Source: CAZDKO01 sp964506075 [NCBI: uncultured bacterium] | Lineage (GTDB): Bacteria > CAZDME01 > JAYEMH01 | Assembly: GCA_964506075.1 (NCBI GenBank) | Contig: CAZDKO010000014.1 | Coordinates: 1-36,953 of the forward strand | Direction: 5' to 3' | Length of the DNA: 36,953 nucleotides | Shown here: positions 1 to 9,152 of the stretch, in pieces | Position numbering within the stretch: the first letter of the stretch is position 1 | Layout of the letters: each line of letters begins with the position of its first letter | Program-made: the position numbers and the translations under genes | Notes under the pieces: model-generated | The model's database searches: none | What the model was told of the DNA's origin: nothing | The model's input: only the letters and a program-made list of their open reading frames with translations

Positions 1-757
1 CCCCGCCGTGTCCGGGAATAATGGTGCTCACATCTTTTATATGAATGGTTCTTTTGAGTATACTCTCACTTAAATCGCCAAAAATAGCCATTATTCCCAG
101 TGTAATACCGGAAATAAAATAAAAAAGATAATGAGATAAAGAGATGTTAAAGAAAATAAGGAAAATAATAACCGCCAGAATGCTACCGGTAATTCCGGCA
201 ACAGCCCCTTCTACAGTTTTATTAGGACTTATCCGGGCGATAAGCTTATGTTTACCCCATCTGACCCCGATAAAATAGGCAAAGGCATCCCCTACCCAGG
301 TTACGGCGAATACAAATAAAACCAGATTATTTCCATCCGGTAAAGATTTTAACCCCATAATATGTGAAGGTAACCAACCCACATATATTAACCCCAGGAG
401 ACTGGCTGATACGCATTGGACAACGGCAGAAAAATCTTTCTTACTAAATATCTGGCTGATCCAGATGGCCAGAAATATCCCTAATAGCAAAAAAGCCGGA
501 TAAGCTAAATTACCGGCTCCAAAAAGATAAGGTAAAAAAGCAGCTCCCAGATAACATAAAATCCGGTGGCAATGTATTTCTTTCTGGTTCATAATTTTAA
601 AATATTCCCTCAGGGCAATTAAAACTATAGCCGTTACGAAAAGCAGAAACAGCCAGTTCCATTTCCAATAAATAAGCCAGATAAAAACAGGCAAAAATAG
701 CACCGCAGAAAGCAAACGATAACGCAATTTTAAACCACCTTCTTTATATGCCTCCAT
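1..757 (-). CDS. cdsA: phosphatidate cytidylyltransferase, partial (C-terminus beyond window)
   Basis: Makes CDP-diacylglycerol from phosphatidic acid and CTP in the inner membrane, the branch point of phospholipid synthesis. About 252 residues are visible, with several long hydrophobic segments in the first 120 residues. Family motifs seen are WVGDAFAYFIG, SPNKTVEGA and, at the truncated end, KRTIHIKDVSTIIPGHGG. The last is the start of the CdsA signature, which normally continues into a DR pair now outside the window. I chose the ATG at 757 because an AGGAAGAG ribosome-binding site precedes it. This start overlaps the 3' end of uppS by 14 bases, which suggests translational coupling. It is the last visible gene of the rpsB-tsf-pyrH-frr-uppS-cdsA order common in bacteria. 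Confidence 0.93.
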   Translation of the reverse strand, partial: MEAYKEGGLKLRYRLLSAVLFLPVFIWLIYWKWNWLFLLFVTAIVLIALREYFKIMNQKEIHCHRILCYLGAAFLPYLFGAGNLAYPAFLLLGIFLAIWISQIFSKKDFSAVVQCVSASLLGLIYVGWLPSHIMGLKSLPDGNNLVLFVFAVTWVGDAFAYFIGVRWGKHKLIARISPNKTVEGAVAGITGSILAVIIFLIFFNISLSHYLFYFISGITLGIMAIFGDLSESILKRTIHIKDVSTIIPGHGG

Positions 758-1490
758 ACCGTCTCTTCCTTTTCTGGAAATCAATAATCGCTTCTACTAA
801 ATCACGGTCATTAAAGTTCGGCCAGAGTTTATCGGTAAAATACAATTCAGAGTATGAAAGTTGCCACAGGAGAAAATTACTCAGCCGTTTTTCCCCGCTG
901 GTTCTAATCAATAAATCCGGATCCGGAAGTTCGTTTGTCTCTAAAAAGTGGCTGAATGTTTTTTCGTCTATATCGTTTATTTTCATTTTTTTCTTCTGAA
1001 GGAAGGGGTAAATTTTTTTCATCGCATTCAGGATTTCCCACCGTCCGCCATAATTAAGAGCCAGAACGAGGGTTAACCCGTTATTTTTTTTAAGGGTGTC
1101 CAAAGCTTTCGTGATTGCCTTCCGGGTTGATTCGGGAAACCTGGTTATATCCCCGATAACCTTTAAACGAACATTTTCCTTATCTAATCTTGGCAGGTCA
1201 CCGGCAACATATTTTTCTAAAAGTTTCATTAATCCCCTGATTTCTTCAGCCGGACGGACCCAATTATCTACAGAAAAAGAATAAAGGGTTATAACCGGAA
1301 TTTTTAATTGAACAGCGGCTTCTACTATTTTTCTAACCGCTTTAATCCCGGCCTGATGTCCTAGGCGACGCGGTAATCCCCTCCGTTTTGCCCAGCGTCC
1401 GTTGCCATCCATTATTATAGCTATATGTTCAGGAAGACGGGAAGCATCTATTTCTTTATAGAGCTCTTTTTTATTATTCTGCCAAATCAT
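744..1490 (-). CDS. uppS: isoprenyl (undecaprenyl) diphosphate synthase
   Basis: Cis-prenyltransferase that extends farnesyl diphosphate with isopentenyl diphosphate to make the C55 lipid carrier for peptidoglycan and polysaccharide synthesis. The 248-residue length is usual. Signature motifs are IAIIMDGNGRWAKRRG near residue 22 (catalytic Asp plus diphosphate-binding Asn, Gly and Arg), TLYSFSVDNWVRP, ALNYGGRWEI and the C-terminal PDLLIRTSGEKRLSNFLLWQ with the substrate-binding arginines. It overlaps cdsA by 14 bases. A strong hairpin terminator sits in the 88-base gap before it, so its expression may be partly uncoupled from frr and the genes upstream. Confidence 0.96.
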   Translation of the reverse strand: MIWQNNKKELYKEIDASRLPEHIAIIMDGNGRWAKRRGLPRRLGHQAGIKAVRKIVEAAVQLKIPVITLYSFSVDNWVRPAEEIRGLMKLLEKYVAGDLPRLDKENVRLKVIGDITRFPESTRKAITKALDTLKKNNGLTLVLALNYGGRWEILNAMKKIYPFLQKKKMKINDIDEKTFSHFLETNELPDPDLLIRTSGEKRLSNFLLWQLSYSELYFTDKLWPNFNDRDLVEAIIDFQKRKRRYGGI

Positions 1491-1520
1491 AAGACTTAAC
1501 CGTAGAACAGGTTAAAGAAC

Positions 1521-1556
1521 AAAAATAAATCAAGGGGGAAATTTTTCCCCCTTGAT
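1521..1556 (-). terminator. intrinsic terminator/attenuator between frr and uppS
   Basis: A near-perfect inverted repeat (1529-1541 against 1544-1556, up to 13 base pairs, with a G5/C5 core) is followed on the - strand by a T-rich tract (complement of 1521-1528). This is the layout of a rho-independent terminator reading leftward. It lies inside an otherwise continuous operon, just after the frr stop, so it probably reduces rather than abolishes read-through into uppS-cdsA. Confidence 0.75.
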
Positions 1557-1578
1557 AAAAAATTACAAAAAGTAAAAA

Positions 1579-2139
1579 TTAGACTTCCATAATTTCTGAT
1601 TCTTTAACCAATACCATATCATCTAACTTTTTTATGTATTCATCCGTCAGTTTCTGTATTTTATCCTGGGATTGAAACCGCTCATCTTCAGATATAATTT
1701 TATCTTTCTCCAGTTTCTCTAAATCTTCCTTCGCTATTCTCCGGGTGTTCCGGATAGAAACCTTGCCGTCCTCGGCAATCTTTTTTACCAGTTTAACCAG
1801 TTCTTTTCTTCTTTCCTCACTTAAAGGGGGAAGGGAAAGTCTTATGTGTTTTCCGTCATTTACCGGGTTGAAACCTAAATTAGATTTTAAAATTGCCTTT
1901 TCAATATCTGCAATAATGGTTTTATCCCAGGGTTGAATCAGAATATTTCGTGAATCAGGAATACTTATTGAGGCAAGTTGTTTTAACGGCATCGTGGCGT
2001 TGTAACACTCAACTATAATTTCTTCAACTAAACCACTTGAAGCCCGATTGGTCCGAACGACCATAAATTCCCGCCTCATGGCTTCCAAGGTTTGCTGCAT
2101 TTTTTTTTCTACTTCGGTAAAAATCTTTTTTTGCTCCAT
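1579..2139 (-). CDS. frr: ribosome recycling factor
   Basis: Splits post-termination ribosomes together with EF-G. The 186-residue length is typical. Recognisable segments are the N-terminal VRTNRASSGLVEEIIVECY, the central LKQLASISIPDSRNILIQPW, and NLGFNPVNDGKHIRLSLPPL followed by SEERRKELVK. The helical arms are rich in Lys and Glu, as expected of the tRNA-shaped three-helix bundle. It starts 12 bases after pyrH and is the last gene before the internal terminator. Confidence 0.97.
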   Translation of the reverse strand: MEQKKIFTEVEKKMQQTLEAMRREFMVVRTNRASSGLVEEIIVECYNATMPLKQLASISIPDSRNILIQPWDKTIIADIEKAILKSNLGFNPVNDGKHIRLSLPPLSEERRKELVKLVKKIAEDGKVSIRNTRRIAKEDLEKLEKDKIISEDERFQSQDKIQKLTDEYIKKLDDMVLVKESEIMEV

Positions 2140-2151
2140 TGTCCCCTCTCT

Positions 2152-2868
2152 TTATTCAACTAATGTACCTACTTTCTCCCCATAAATTATCTTTTTAATG
2201 TTATCTTTTTTCCATATATTACAGACAATAATAGGGAGAGAGTTATCCATACAAAGAGATACAGCCGTAGAATCCATAACTTTCAGTCCATTTTTTAACA
2301 TTTCAATATATTTTATGGTTTCAAACATTTTCGCTTTAGGGTTTCTTTTCGGGTCGGAACAATAAACACCGTCAACTTTTGTCCCCTTGATAAGAACCTC
2401 CGCATTTATTTCTGTCGCTCTTAAAGCGGCCGCGGTATCAGTTGAAAAATAAGGATTTCCCGTTCCTGCCGCAAAGATGATAACCCTCCCTTTCTCCAAA
2501 TGCCTGATAGCCCGGCGACGAATATATGGCTCAGCAATCTGAGACATCGTTATCGCGCTAAGAACGCGGGTGACCACCCCTGATTTTTCCAGAGCATCCT
2601 GAAGAGCCAAAGCGTTGATAACCGTAGCCAGCATACCCATATAATCTGCCGTAGAACGGTCAATACCGTCATTCTTTTCACCCACGCCACGAAAAATATT
2701 ACCGCCTCCCAGAACAACCGCTAACTGGACCCCGGCACTACTGATTTCTTTAAGCTCCCCGGCAATAGCTAAACTGGCCTGAGAATCTATCCCGTAAGTT
2801 TTCTCACCCTGTAATATCTCTCCGCCTAATTTCAAAAGTATCCGCTTATAAACCGGCGACTTAGTCAA
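2152..2868 (-). CDS. pyrH: UMP kinase
   Basis: Phosphorylates UMP to UDP with ATP; bacterial UMP kinases are hexamers of the amino-acid-kinase fold. The 238-residue length is typical. Motifs are [11 protein letters not shown] (ATP-binding N-terminus), [11 protein letters not shown], the UMP-binding [40 protein letters not shown], and a C-terminal [19 protein letters not shown]. Its first 8 bases overlap the end of tsf, consistent with translational coupling in the translation-factor operon. Confidence 0.97.
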   Translation of the reverse strand: MTKSPVYKRILLKLGGEILQGEKTYGIDSQASLAIAGELKEISSAGVQLAVVLGGGNIFRGVGEKNDGIDRSTADYMGMLATVINALALQDALEKSGVVTRVLSAITMSQIAEPYIRRRAIRHLEKGRVIIFAAGTGNPYFSTDTAAALRATEINAEVLIKGTKVDGVYCSDPKRNPKAKMFETIKYIEMLKNGLKVMDSTAVSLCMDNSLPIIVCNIWKKDNIKKIIYGEKVGTLVE

Positions 2869-3457
2869 TTTCCTCTCCTAATACATACCTCGAAAAACGT
2901 CTGACCTCTAATTTCTCTCCAATCTTGGCTACACTCTGGTGGATATATTCTTCCACACTAATCTGAGGATCTTTAATAAAAGGCTGTTCAAGGAGACAAA
3001 CGTCCTTAAAATACTTATCCAGTTTACCCTGGATAATTTTATCCATAATTTCCTTGGTTTTTTTCTCTCCGCTCTGAGAGCCTAAAATTTCTTTTTCTTT
3101 CTCGATAACTTCCGCCGGAACATCTTCGCGTTTTATGTAAAGAGGGTTACTGGCTACAATTTGCATGGCAATGTCCCTGGTCATTTGTTGAAAATCATCG
3201 TTACGGGAGACAAAATCAGTCTCACAATTGACCTCAACCATAGCCCCGACTTTGCCGCCGGTATGAATATAAGCGGTAATTATCCCCTGTTTGGCAACAT
3301 GCCCGGCTCTTTTTCTGATTTTAGCCAATCCTTTCTTCCTTAAAAAAACCAGTGCTTCTTCAATATTACCGGCTGACTCTTTCAGGGCCTCTTTACACTC
3401 CATCATACCGGCTCCACTTTTATCACGTAACTCTTTTATCAAATCTATATTTACCAT
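2861..3457 (-). CDS. tsf: elongation factor Ts
   Basis: Guanine-nucleotide exchange factor for EF-Tu. I start it at the ATG at 3457 ([19 protein letters not shown]), the standard EF-Ts N-terminus. The frame stays open upstream into rpsB, but that extension is lysine-rich and unlike the family. This gives 198 residues, the short form of EF-Ts seen in many non-proteobacterial lineages rather than the about 280 of E. coli. The [11 protein letters not shown] motif, part of the EF-Tu-contacting core, is present. The start lies one base after the rpsB stop, and an AGGTG lies upstream inside the rpsB end. Confidence 0.96.
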   Translation of the reverse strand: MVNIDLIKELRDKSGAGMMECKEALKESAGNIEEALVFLRKKGLAKIRKRAGHVAKQGIITAYIHTGGKVGAMVEVNCETDFVSRNDDFQQMTRDIAMQIVASNPLYIKREDVPAEVIEKEKEILGSQSGEKKTKEIMDKIIQGKLDKYFKDVCLLEQPFIKDPQISVEEYIHQSVAKIGEKLEVRRFSRYVLGEEID

Positions 3458-3458
3458 T

Positions 3459-4253
3459 TTAACTTCTTTTTTCACCTTTCTTTCCTGTTTTTGGGCTCTT
3501 TTTAATTTCTGGAGCAACCGGCACTGATTCGCCTTCGGGAAGAGACTCCTCTTTATTAACCACCGTCCCGATAGACTGTTTCCCCTCTATAGCTGCATCA
3601 GCAATACGGCTCACCAATAACTTAATTGACCTTATGGCATCATCATTTCCCGGGATACAAATATCAAGTAAGTCCGGGTCTCCATTGGTATCAAGAACAC
3701 CGATAGTAAAAATTTTAACCTTTTTTGCTTCACTTAAGGCTGTTTTTTCCTTAACCGGGTCAACAATAAAAATGATATCAGGTCTATCATTCATGTTTCT
3801 AAGACCATAAAAACACTTCTCGAGCCTTAATCTATCTTTATTTACTTTTGCCAGATCCCTTTTAGAAAGCCCTGAAAAGCCCCCTTTTGATTCCACATCT
3901 AAAAGCTCTCTTAAATGCTCTATGCTTTTTTTGATAATATCAAAATTAGTCAGGGTCCCTCCTAACCATCTTTTGTGAACATAACTCATCCCGCAGCGTT
4001 CCGCTTCCTCACGGATAATTTCCTGGGCTTGTTTTTTAGTCCCTACGAAGAGGACATTTCTCCCGTCGGCTACGGCATCTCTTATATACGCATAAGCCTT
4101 TTCAAATTCAGCCATGGTTTTCTGCAAATCTACGATATGAATTCCCTGTCTTTCTCCAAAAATGTATTTTTCCATTTTCGGATTCCACTTCTTGGTCTGG
4201 TGTCCAAAATGGACTCCGGCTTCCAACAATTCCTTAAGCGTTATTTCTGGCAT
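3459..4253 (-). CDS. rpsB: 30S ribosomal protein S2
   Basis: Small-subunit ribosomal protein. Motifs are LLEAGVHFGHQTKKWNPKM at the N-terminus, GTKKQAQEIIREEAERCGM, YVHKRWLGGTLTNF, and a late stretch of the form PGNDDAIRSIKLL. The ATG at 4253 is preferred over a GTG two codons upstream because AAGGAG (4259-4264) sits 5 bases before it. The C-terminal tail after about residue 230 is charged and low in complexity, as in many S2 proteins. It is the first gene of the operon and has a promoter directly upstream. Confidence 0.97.
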   Translation of the reverse strand: MPEITLKELLEAGVHFGHQTKKWNPKMEKYIFGERQGIHIVDLQKTMAEFEKAYAYIRDAVADGRNVLFVGTKKQAQEIIREEAERCGMSYVHKRWLGGTLTNFDIIKKSIEHLRELLDVESKGGFSGLSKRDLAKVNKDRLRLEKCFYGLRNMNDRPDIIFIVDPVKEKTALSEAKKVKIFTIGVLDTNGDPDLLDICIPGNDDAIRSIKLLVSRIADAAIEGKQSIGTVVNKEESLPEGESVPVAPEIKKSPKTGKKGEKRS

Positions 4254-4284
4254 ATACACTCCTTATTTTAGAAAATTTTGAATT

Positions 4285-4316
4285 ATTATAGTATCATATA
4301 TACTATTGTTTGACAA
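4285..4316 (-). promoter_or_regulatory. sigma-70-type promoter for rpsB operon
   Basis: On the - strand a TTGTCA box (complement of 4311-4316) is followed after 17 bases by TACTAT (4288-4293), which overlaps a perfect TATAAT (4285-4290, spacing 20). Either hexamer gives a transcript starting about 25 to 30 bases before the rpsB ribosome-binding site. The surroundings are strongly AT-rich. Confidence 0.6.
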
Positions 4317-4413
4317 GCAAAAATTATCTGACTGCCTCGATTTAAAAAGTTTCCGGATAAAATCAGCTCTATATCAGTTAACCGATGTAGAAATGTCTGC
4401 CGTAGACAATTAA

Positions 4414-5313
4414 CTAGCTCCTGGGATGAGTTTTATCATAAACTTCTTTAAGCCTTTTGGTCGAAAGATGGGTATATATTTGAGTGGTTGAAAGACTCAC
4501 ATGGCCTAAAAGTTCCTGAATGGAACGCAGGTCTGCCCCCCGATTGAGCAGATGGGTAGCAAAAGAATGACGAAAAGTATGCGGGGTTACATTCTTGGTC
4601 AGGGCAATCTTTTTAATATAACCCTTGATAATCCGGGAAACGCTGCGGTCAGTCAGCCGCCCGCCGTGATTATTTTGAATAAGAACATGTCCATATTTTC
4701 TGTCCCGGGAAGATTTTCTTTTTTTAAGATAAATCTGTAACGCCTCCAGGGCTTTTTCTCCGATTGGGCAGATTCTTTCCTTCCTTCTTTTTCCCATTAC
4801 CTTAACCATCCCATTAATGAAATCTACATCCTCAACATCAAGATTTACCAATTCACTCACCCTTATCCCCGTGCTATATAGAGTTTCTAATATGACCCGG
4901 TCTCTTAAACCCAAAAGAGTATCATTCGGGGACTCCAGAAGTTTTTCCAGCTCATCTAACTCCAATACCTCGGGTAATCTGCTTTTATATTTGAATGGAG
5001 ATAAAAGCAAAGCCGGATTCTTATCTAAAAAACCGAATCTGGTCATATATCTATAAAACGATTTCAAAGCGGATATCTTTCTGGCTAAACTTTTCGGTTT
5101 ACAGTCCTTCTGTCCTAAAAATACCAAAAATTTTCTGATATCCAGATGGTTTATCCGGTTAAAATCAAGGCCCTGACTATCTAAAAACTTACCGAATTGA
5201 ATTAAATCAGTCTGATAACTTCTTAAAGTTCTGGGTGAATAGAACCTCTCATCTTTCAAATAACTGAGAAATTTATCTACGCCGTTTTTAAAGGTTAGAT
5301 TTTTACAAGCCAT
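4414..5313 (-). CDS. xerC: tyrosine recombinase (XerC/XerD type)
   Basis: Site-specific recombinase of the XerC/XerD family, which resolves chromosome dimers at dif. It has 299 residues: an N-terminal SAM-like core-binding domain (about 10-95) and a catalytic domain (about 110-290). All catalytic residues are visible: Arg151 in STGIRVSEL, Lys175 (VMGKRRKER), His245 and Arg248 in HTFRHSFATHLL, His271 in LLGHVSLSTTQIYTH, and nucleophile Tyr280. It overlaps topA by 11 bases, an arrangement (dprA-topA-xer) common in bacteria, so it is a housekeeping Xer rather than a phage integrase. The choice of XerC over XerD rests on this context. Confidence 0.9.
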   Translation of the reverse strand: MACKNLTFKNGVDKFLSYLKDERFYSPRTLRSYQTDLIQFGKFLDSQGLDFNRINHLDIRKFLVFLGQKDCKPKSLARKISALKSFYRYMTRFGFLDKNPALLLSPFKYKSRLPEVLELDELEKLLESPNDTLLGLRDRVILETLYSTGIRVSELVNLDVEDVDFINGMVKVMGKRRKERICPIGEKALEALQIYLKKRKSSRDRKYGHVLIQNNHGGRLTDRSVSRIIKGYIKKIALTKNVTPHTFRHSFATHLLNRGADLRSIQELLGHVSLSTTQIYTHLSTKRLKEVYDKTHPRS

Positions 5314-7384
5314 TTATTTCCTTGACCTCTTCTCGGTAGGAACAATCTTTATTCAAACAGCTGTAAGAATGGCTGTGTTTTGACCTTTTTTCCACCAGGA
5401 ATGGAGCGCCGCATTGGGGACAGATTTTCTTTACGGGCTTATACTGTGAACTGAAATTACACTTGGGATATTCACTGCAACCGTAAAAAATTCTTCCTCC
5501 TTTAGTCCGTCTTTCAATAATCTCCCCCATACAATTTGGCTGGGGACAGGCGATACCCAGGGTAAAAGAACGGCTGTTTTTACAATAAGGATATCCTGAA
5601 CAGGACAAAAATTTACCGAATTTACCCATTTTTACGACCATTCGCCGCCCGCATTTTTCGCATATTTCATCAGTGACCTCAATATGATTCAGCTTTTTCA
5701 CTTTTTCCCTGGCTTTATCCAGATGTTTTTTAAACGGCTTATAGAAATTGTTAAGGATCAACTGCCATTCCCCTTTTCCTTCTTCAACTTTGTCAAGTTC
5801 ATCTTCAAGATTGGCGGTAAATTCAACATTAAGCACGTCAGGAAAATTCTTTACCAGTAAATTATTAATAATCATCCCCAGGTCAGTCGGATAAAAACAA
5901 GCTGAATCTTTACGCACATAATCTCGCTGCTGAATCGTAGAAACAATATTTGCATAAGTGCTGGGGCGGCCAATGCCTTTCTCTTCCAGAACCCGGATTA
6001 AACTGGCTTCACTGTATCTTGGCGGGGGACTGGTAAAATGTTGAGAGGGATTCATCCCGCGAAGTTTCACTTCTTCATTTAATTCCAGAGGAGGCAAAAT
6101 TGTTTTTACCGCCTCTTTTTCTTCATTGTGGTTTAATATCTGATAACCGGGAAATTTCATCTCACTGGAAGAAACCCGAAAAACATAGTCTTTGGCCTGA
6201 ATATTAACCGTAGTAGTTTCTAATAAGGCCGGTTTCATTTGAGAAGAGACGAATTTATTCCAGATAAGTTTATAGAGCTTATACTGCTGCTGGTTAAGAA
6301 ATTTTTTAATCTGTTCGGGTTCATATTTTATTGAAGTCGGCCTGATGGCCTCGTGAGCTCCCTGTTCCCTTTTCGATTTATATTGCGGTGAAGAAGAAGG
6401 TAAATATTCCTTTCCGAATTTTTCGGCTATAAATTTTCTGACTTCTGCCTGGGCCTCTTCGGCTATATGGGTTGAATCGGTACGCATATAGGTAATTAAT
6501 CCGACGCTTCCTTCTTCACCTAATTCCACTCCTTCGTATAACTGCTGGGCAACAGCCATAGTGAGATTGGCCGAAAATGTTAAGCGGGAAGCCGCCTCCT
6601 GCTGCATGGTGCTGGTGATAAAAGGAGCGGACGGAAATTTCCGGCTGTCTTTTTTCTCAATATCGGCCACTAAAAATTTTTCATTTTTTAATTCTTCAAC
6701 AATTTCCTTAGCTTTTTTTTCGTCACTGATATTTATTTTTTCTTTCCCGGACTTCTCAAGTTTCGCTTTAAAAACCGGGTAGCCGCTTTTCTCAAAATCC
6801 GCTTCAATAACCCAGTACTCCTGGGGCACAAAATCTTTTATTTCTTTTTCCCGTTCACAAATTAAGCGAACGGCAACTGATTGCACCCGGCCGGCGCTAA
6901 GCCCCTTGCCGACCTTAACCCAGAGAAGCGGACTGAGCCGGTAACCAACGATTCGGTCAAGAATCCTTCGGGCCTGCTGGGCATTCACTTTGTCCTCATC
7001 TATTTTGCCGGGATTATCAAGCGCTTTTAAAACCGAACGCTGAGTTATCTCGTTAAAAGAGACCCTGTAAATTTTAGGAGTTATTCGTCTTAGCTTATCT
7101 GATAAATGCCAGGCAATCGCCTCTCCTTCCCGGTCCGGGTCAGTAGCGATATATATAGTTTCAACTTCTCTGGCTTCATCTTTTAATTTATTCAAAACCT
7201 TTTTCCTCGCGGGGATAACCACATAGTGCGGCTTAAAATTATTTTCTATTTCAACCCCGATTTCTTTTTCCGGTAAATCAACCAGATGCCCCAGACAAAA
7301 ATCAATTGTAAAATCTTTACCAAGGAATTTTTTTATCGTTTTTACCTTTGTCGGAGACTCAACAATCACCAAAGATTTCGTCAT
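5303..7384 (-). CDS. topA: DNA topoisomerase I
   Basis: Type IA topoisomerase that relaxes negative supercoils. It has 693 residues. The Toprim domain carries IVESPTKVKTI (Glu9) and TDPDREGEAIAWHL (Asp82, Asp84, Glu86, Glu88). The nucleophile is Tyr299 in GLITYMRTDST. Further family motifs are SAGRVQSVAVRLICERE, HEAIRPTS and EKGIGRPSTYANIV. Three C-terminal four-cysteine zinc ribbons follow (starting CEKCGRRM, CPQPNCMGEI and CPQCGAPF). The last gene downstream, xerC, overlaps it, and dprA lies 23 bases upstream. Confidence 0.97.
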   Translation of the reverse strand: MTKSLVIVESPTKVKTIKKFLGKDFTIDFCLGHLVDLPEKEIGVEIENNFKPHYVVIPARKKVLNKLKDEAREVETIYIATDPDREGEAIAWHLSDKLRRITPKIYRVSFNEITQRSVLKALDNPGKIDEDKVNAQQARRILDRIVGYRLSPLLWVKVGKGLSAGRVQSVAVRLICEREKEIKDFVPQEYWVIEADFEKSGYPVFKAKLEKSGKEKINISDEKKAKEIVEELKNEKFLVADIEKKDSRKFPSAPFITSTMQQEAASRLTFSANLTMAVAQQLYEGVELGEEGSVGLITYMRTDSTHIAEEAQAEVRKFIAEKFGKEYLPSSSPQYKSKREQGAHEAIRPTSIKYEPEQIKKFLNQQQYKLYKLIWNKFVSSQMKPALLETTTVNIQAKDYVFRVSSSEMKFPGYQILNHNEEKEAVKTILPPLELNEEVKLRGMNPSQHFTSPPPRYSEASLIRVLEEKGIGRPSTYANIVSTIQQRDYVRKDSACFYPTDLGMIINNLLVKNFPDVLNVEFTANLEDELDKVEEGKGEWQLILNNFYKPFKKHLDKAREKVKKLNHIEVTDEICEKCGRRMVVKMGKFGKFLSCSGYPYCKNSRSFTLGIACPQPNCMGEIIERRTKGGRIFYGCSEYPKCNFSSQYKPVKKICPQCGAPFLVEKRSKHSHSYSCLNKDCSYREEVKEINGL

Positions 7385-7407
7385 TTTATTTCCTTTTTTG
7401 TTTATGT

Positions 7408-8508
7408 TTATACCATCCGGATAAATCTTTTTCCGGAAAGCTGTTTAATTAATCCTTTTAATTCCAGATTCAAAAGTAAACCGGTAACTTCTCCGGCATT
7501 TATACGGCTGTGTCTGATAATTTCGTCTATGTGGGTGCCGCTTTCTGATTCCTTTTCAATAAGAGAAAAAACCTTTTCTTCGGATTGAGATATATTTAAT
7601 TTCTTTTTATCCATACCATCGTTGCGGTTAGGTTCTTTAGGGAATTGACATTTAAATTCCTCAAGAATATCTTCTATCCCCACCACCATTTTGGCCCCTT
7701 CCTTAATCAACTGGTGGACGCCCCAGCTGGTTGGAGAATCAATTTTTCCCGGAACGGCAAAAACCTCTCTTCCCTGCTCCAGGGCTAAATCGGCTGTAAT
7801 TAAAGCCCCGCTTCTTCTGGCGGCTTCAACAATAATCACTCCCGCCGAAAGCCCGCTGATTAAACGATTCCTTCGGGGAAAATTAGCCGGCAAGGGCCGG
7901 GCACGATATGGGAATTCAGAAATAATTAACCCTCTTTCACAAATCTCCCCGGCTATTTTCTGGTTTTCCGGAGGATAAATTTTTCCTAAACCGCTGCCTA
8001 ATACGGCGATTGTCCGGCCTTTACCTTTTAAAACCCCCTGATGGGCCGCCGTATCAATTCCTCTGGCCAAGCCGCTGACAACAGTAACATTCATCAGGGC
8101 TAAATCTTTAGCTAATTTTTCCGCCGTCATCCGTCCGTAAAGTGTCGGCCGGCGGGACCCGACTATGGCTAAAGCCATGTCTTCTTTAGAGTTATATTCC
8201 CCCTTTACATACAACACTAAAGGCGGGCTAAAAATTTCCTTAAGTATTTCCGGATAATCATTATCTTCATAGGTAAGAATTTTAATTCCTTTTTTGTCAC
8301 ACTCCGCCAATTCCAGTTCAAGACTGAACGCTTTAAGTTTAGTAAGAGTTTTTATAAAGCCTTCACTGAATCCTTTGGCCTTGAGTTCTGCCATAGAGAT
8401 CTTAAAAACTATTTCCGGACTGTTGAATTTTTCCAGAATTTCTTTATATTTCTTAAATCCAAAAGCCGGATACATATTAAGCAGAATTAAAGCCTGTCGC
8501 CTGTCCAT
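7408..8508 (-). CDS. dprA: DNA-processing protein DprA
   Basis: Binds incoming single-stranded DNA and loads RecA during natural transformation. It has 366 residues: an N-terminal SAM-like part, an extended Rossmann fold (about 110-275) with AIVGSRRPTLYG, VVSGLARGIDTAAHQG, AVLGSGLGKIYPPEN, FPRRNRLISGLSAGVIIVEA and SGALITADLALEQGREVFAVPG, and a C-terminal winged-helix (DprA_WH-like) domain at about 305-366. The prepilin peptidase in the same gene run could serve a type IV pilus used for DNA uptake, but that is inference. Confidence 0.95.
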   Translation of the reverse strand: MDRRQALILLNMYPAFGFKKYKEILEKFNSPEIVFKISMAELKAKGFSEGFIKTLTKLKAFSLELELAECDKKGIKILTYEDNDYPEILKEIFSPPLVLYVKGEYNSKEDMALAIVGSRRPTLYGRMTAEKLAKDLALMNVTVVSGLARGIDTAAHQGVLKGKGRTIAVLGSGLGKIYPPENQKIAGEICERGLIISEFPYRARPLPANFPRRNRLISGLSAGVIIVEAARRSGALITADLALEQGREVFAVPGKIDSPTSWGVHQLIKEGAKMVVGIEDILEEFKCQFPKEPNRNDGMDKKKLNISQSEEKVFSLIEKESESGTHIDEIIRHSRINAGEVTGLLLNLELKGLIKQLSGKRFIRMV

Positions 8509-8552
8509 CTTCGTTTAAACCCCTGCTGATATCTTCTCTTTAGCGGCCGTAA

Positions 8553-9137
8553 TTATTCTTTCTTAAAAAGGGTCATCTGGTCTTCACGCAGCAATTTATA
8601 ATTCTTCAGCAGTTTTATTAACTGAAGGCTGTCTGAATCATCATAATTTTTCGCCGGGTTTACGTTTTCAATCAAAAATTCAAGAATCGTCCGGAATTCT
8701 ATTATATGGTCGACTCCTTTTCGTTTCAAAATATCCACGCTTTTATCCTGCGTATTTCTGGTTGCCGGAAGACGAGGAATAATAAGAATTCTTTTAAAAT
8801 TTACCTTTTTAAAAACGTCCCTGGCCTGTCTTGAAGCTTCAGGGGAAAGAAATCTTAAAGGCCCCAGAGAAGAAAATAAAACTGAAGGTGAAAACCGCTT
8901 GGAATGCCACACTTTCATTTCTACCAGAGCCCTAGTTATTCCCAGGAGATTCTCCGTGTTTAAAATAAAATTGCGGGGTGGTGAAGAAAAACTCGGGTTA
9001 AGATTTACTATAATTAATCCCATTTCTTCTTTTTCCCGGTTTTCATCCCCGCCTGAAATAAGTTCATAATTAATCTTAACCAGAAAATTATTCATTTCAA
9101 AATATATTCTGGTAAGCTCTCCGTTAATTTTAAACAT
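8553..9137 (-). CDS. unknown cytoplasmic protein between TPR gene and dprA
   Basis: I do not recognise a named family. The 194-residue product has no signal peptide or membrane segment. Visible landmarks are NLNPSFSSPPRNFILNTEN near residue 50, GPLRFLSPEASRQARDVF, and a well-structured segment RILIIPRLPATRNTQDKSVD followed by HIIEFRTILEFLIENV and a helical leucine-rich tail. The central part looks like a small alpha/beta domain. The start is supported by AGGACCACC just upstream of the ATG. It lies 15 bases after the TPR gene and 44 before dprA, so it belongs to the same transcription unit. Confidence 0.75.
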   Translation of the reverse strand: MFKINGELTRIYFEMNNFLVKINYELISGGDENREKEEMGLIIVNLNPSFSSPPRNFILNTENLLGITRALVEMKVWHSKRFSPSVLFSSLGPLRFLSPEASRQARDVFKKVNFKRILIIPRLPATRNTQDKSVDILKRKGVDHIIEFRTILEFLIENVNPAKNYDDSDSLQLIKLLKNYKLLREDQMTLFKKE

Positions 9138-9152
9138 AAAAGGTGGTCCTGT

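Noticed and set aside
3459-3517. N-terminally extended EF-Ts starting within rpsB
   Set aside because: The 20 extra residues are lysine-rich and unlike EF-Ts; the ATG at 3457 gives the family's standard N-terminus.
4394-4408. Terminator after xerC (TGTCT-N5-AGACA)
   Set aside because: Only a 5-bp stem and no proper T-tract (TTTCT); too weak to claim.
4414-5313. Phage integrase or integron recombinase
   Set aside because: The gene overlaps topA in the standard dprA-topA-xer order and nothing phage-like is nearby.
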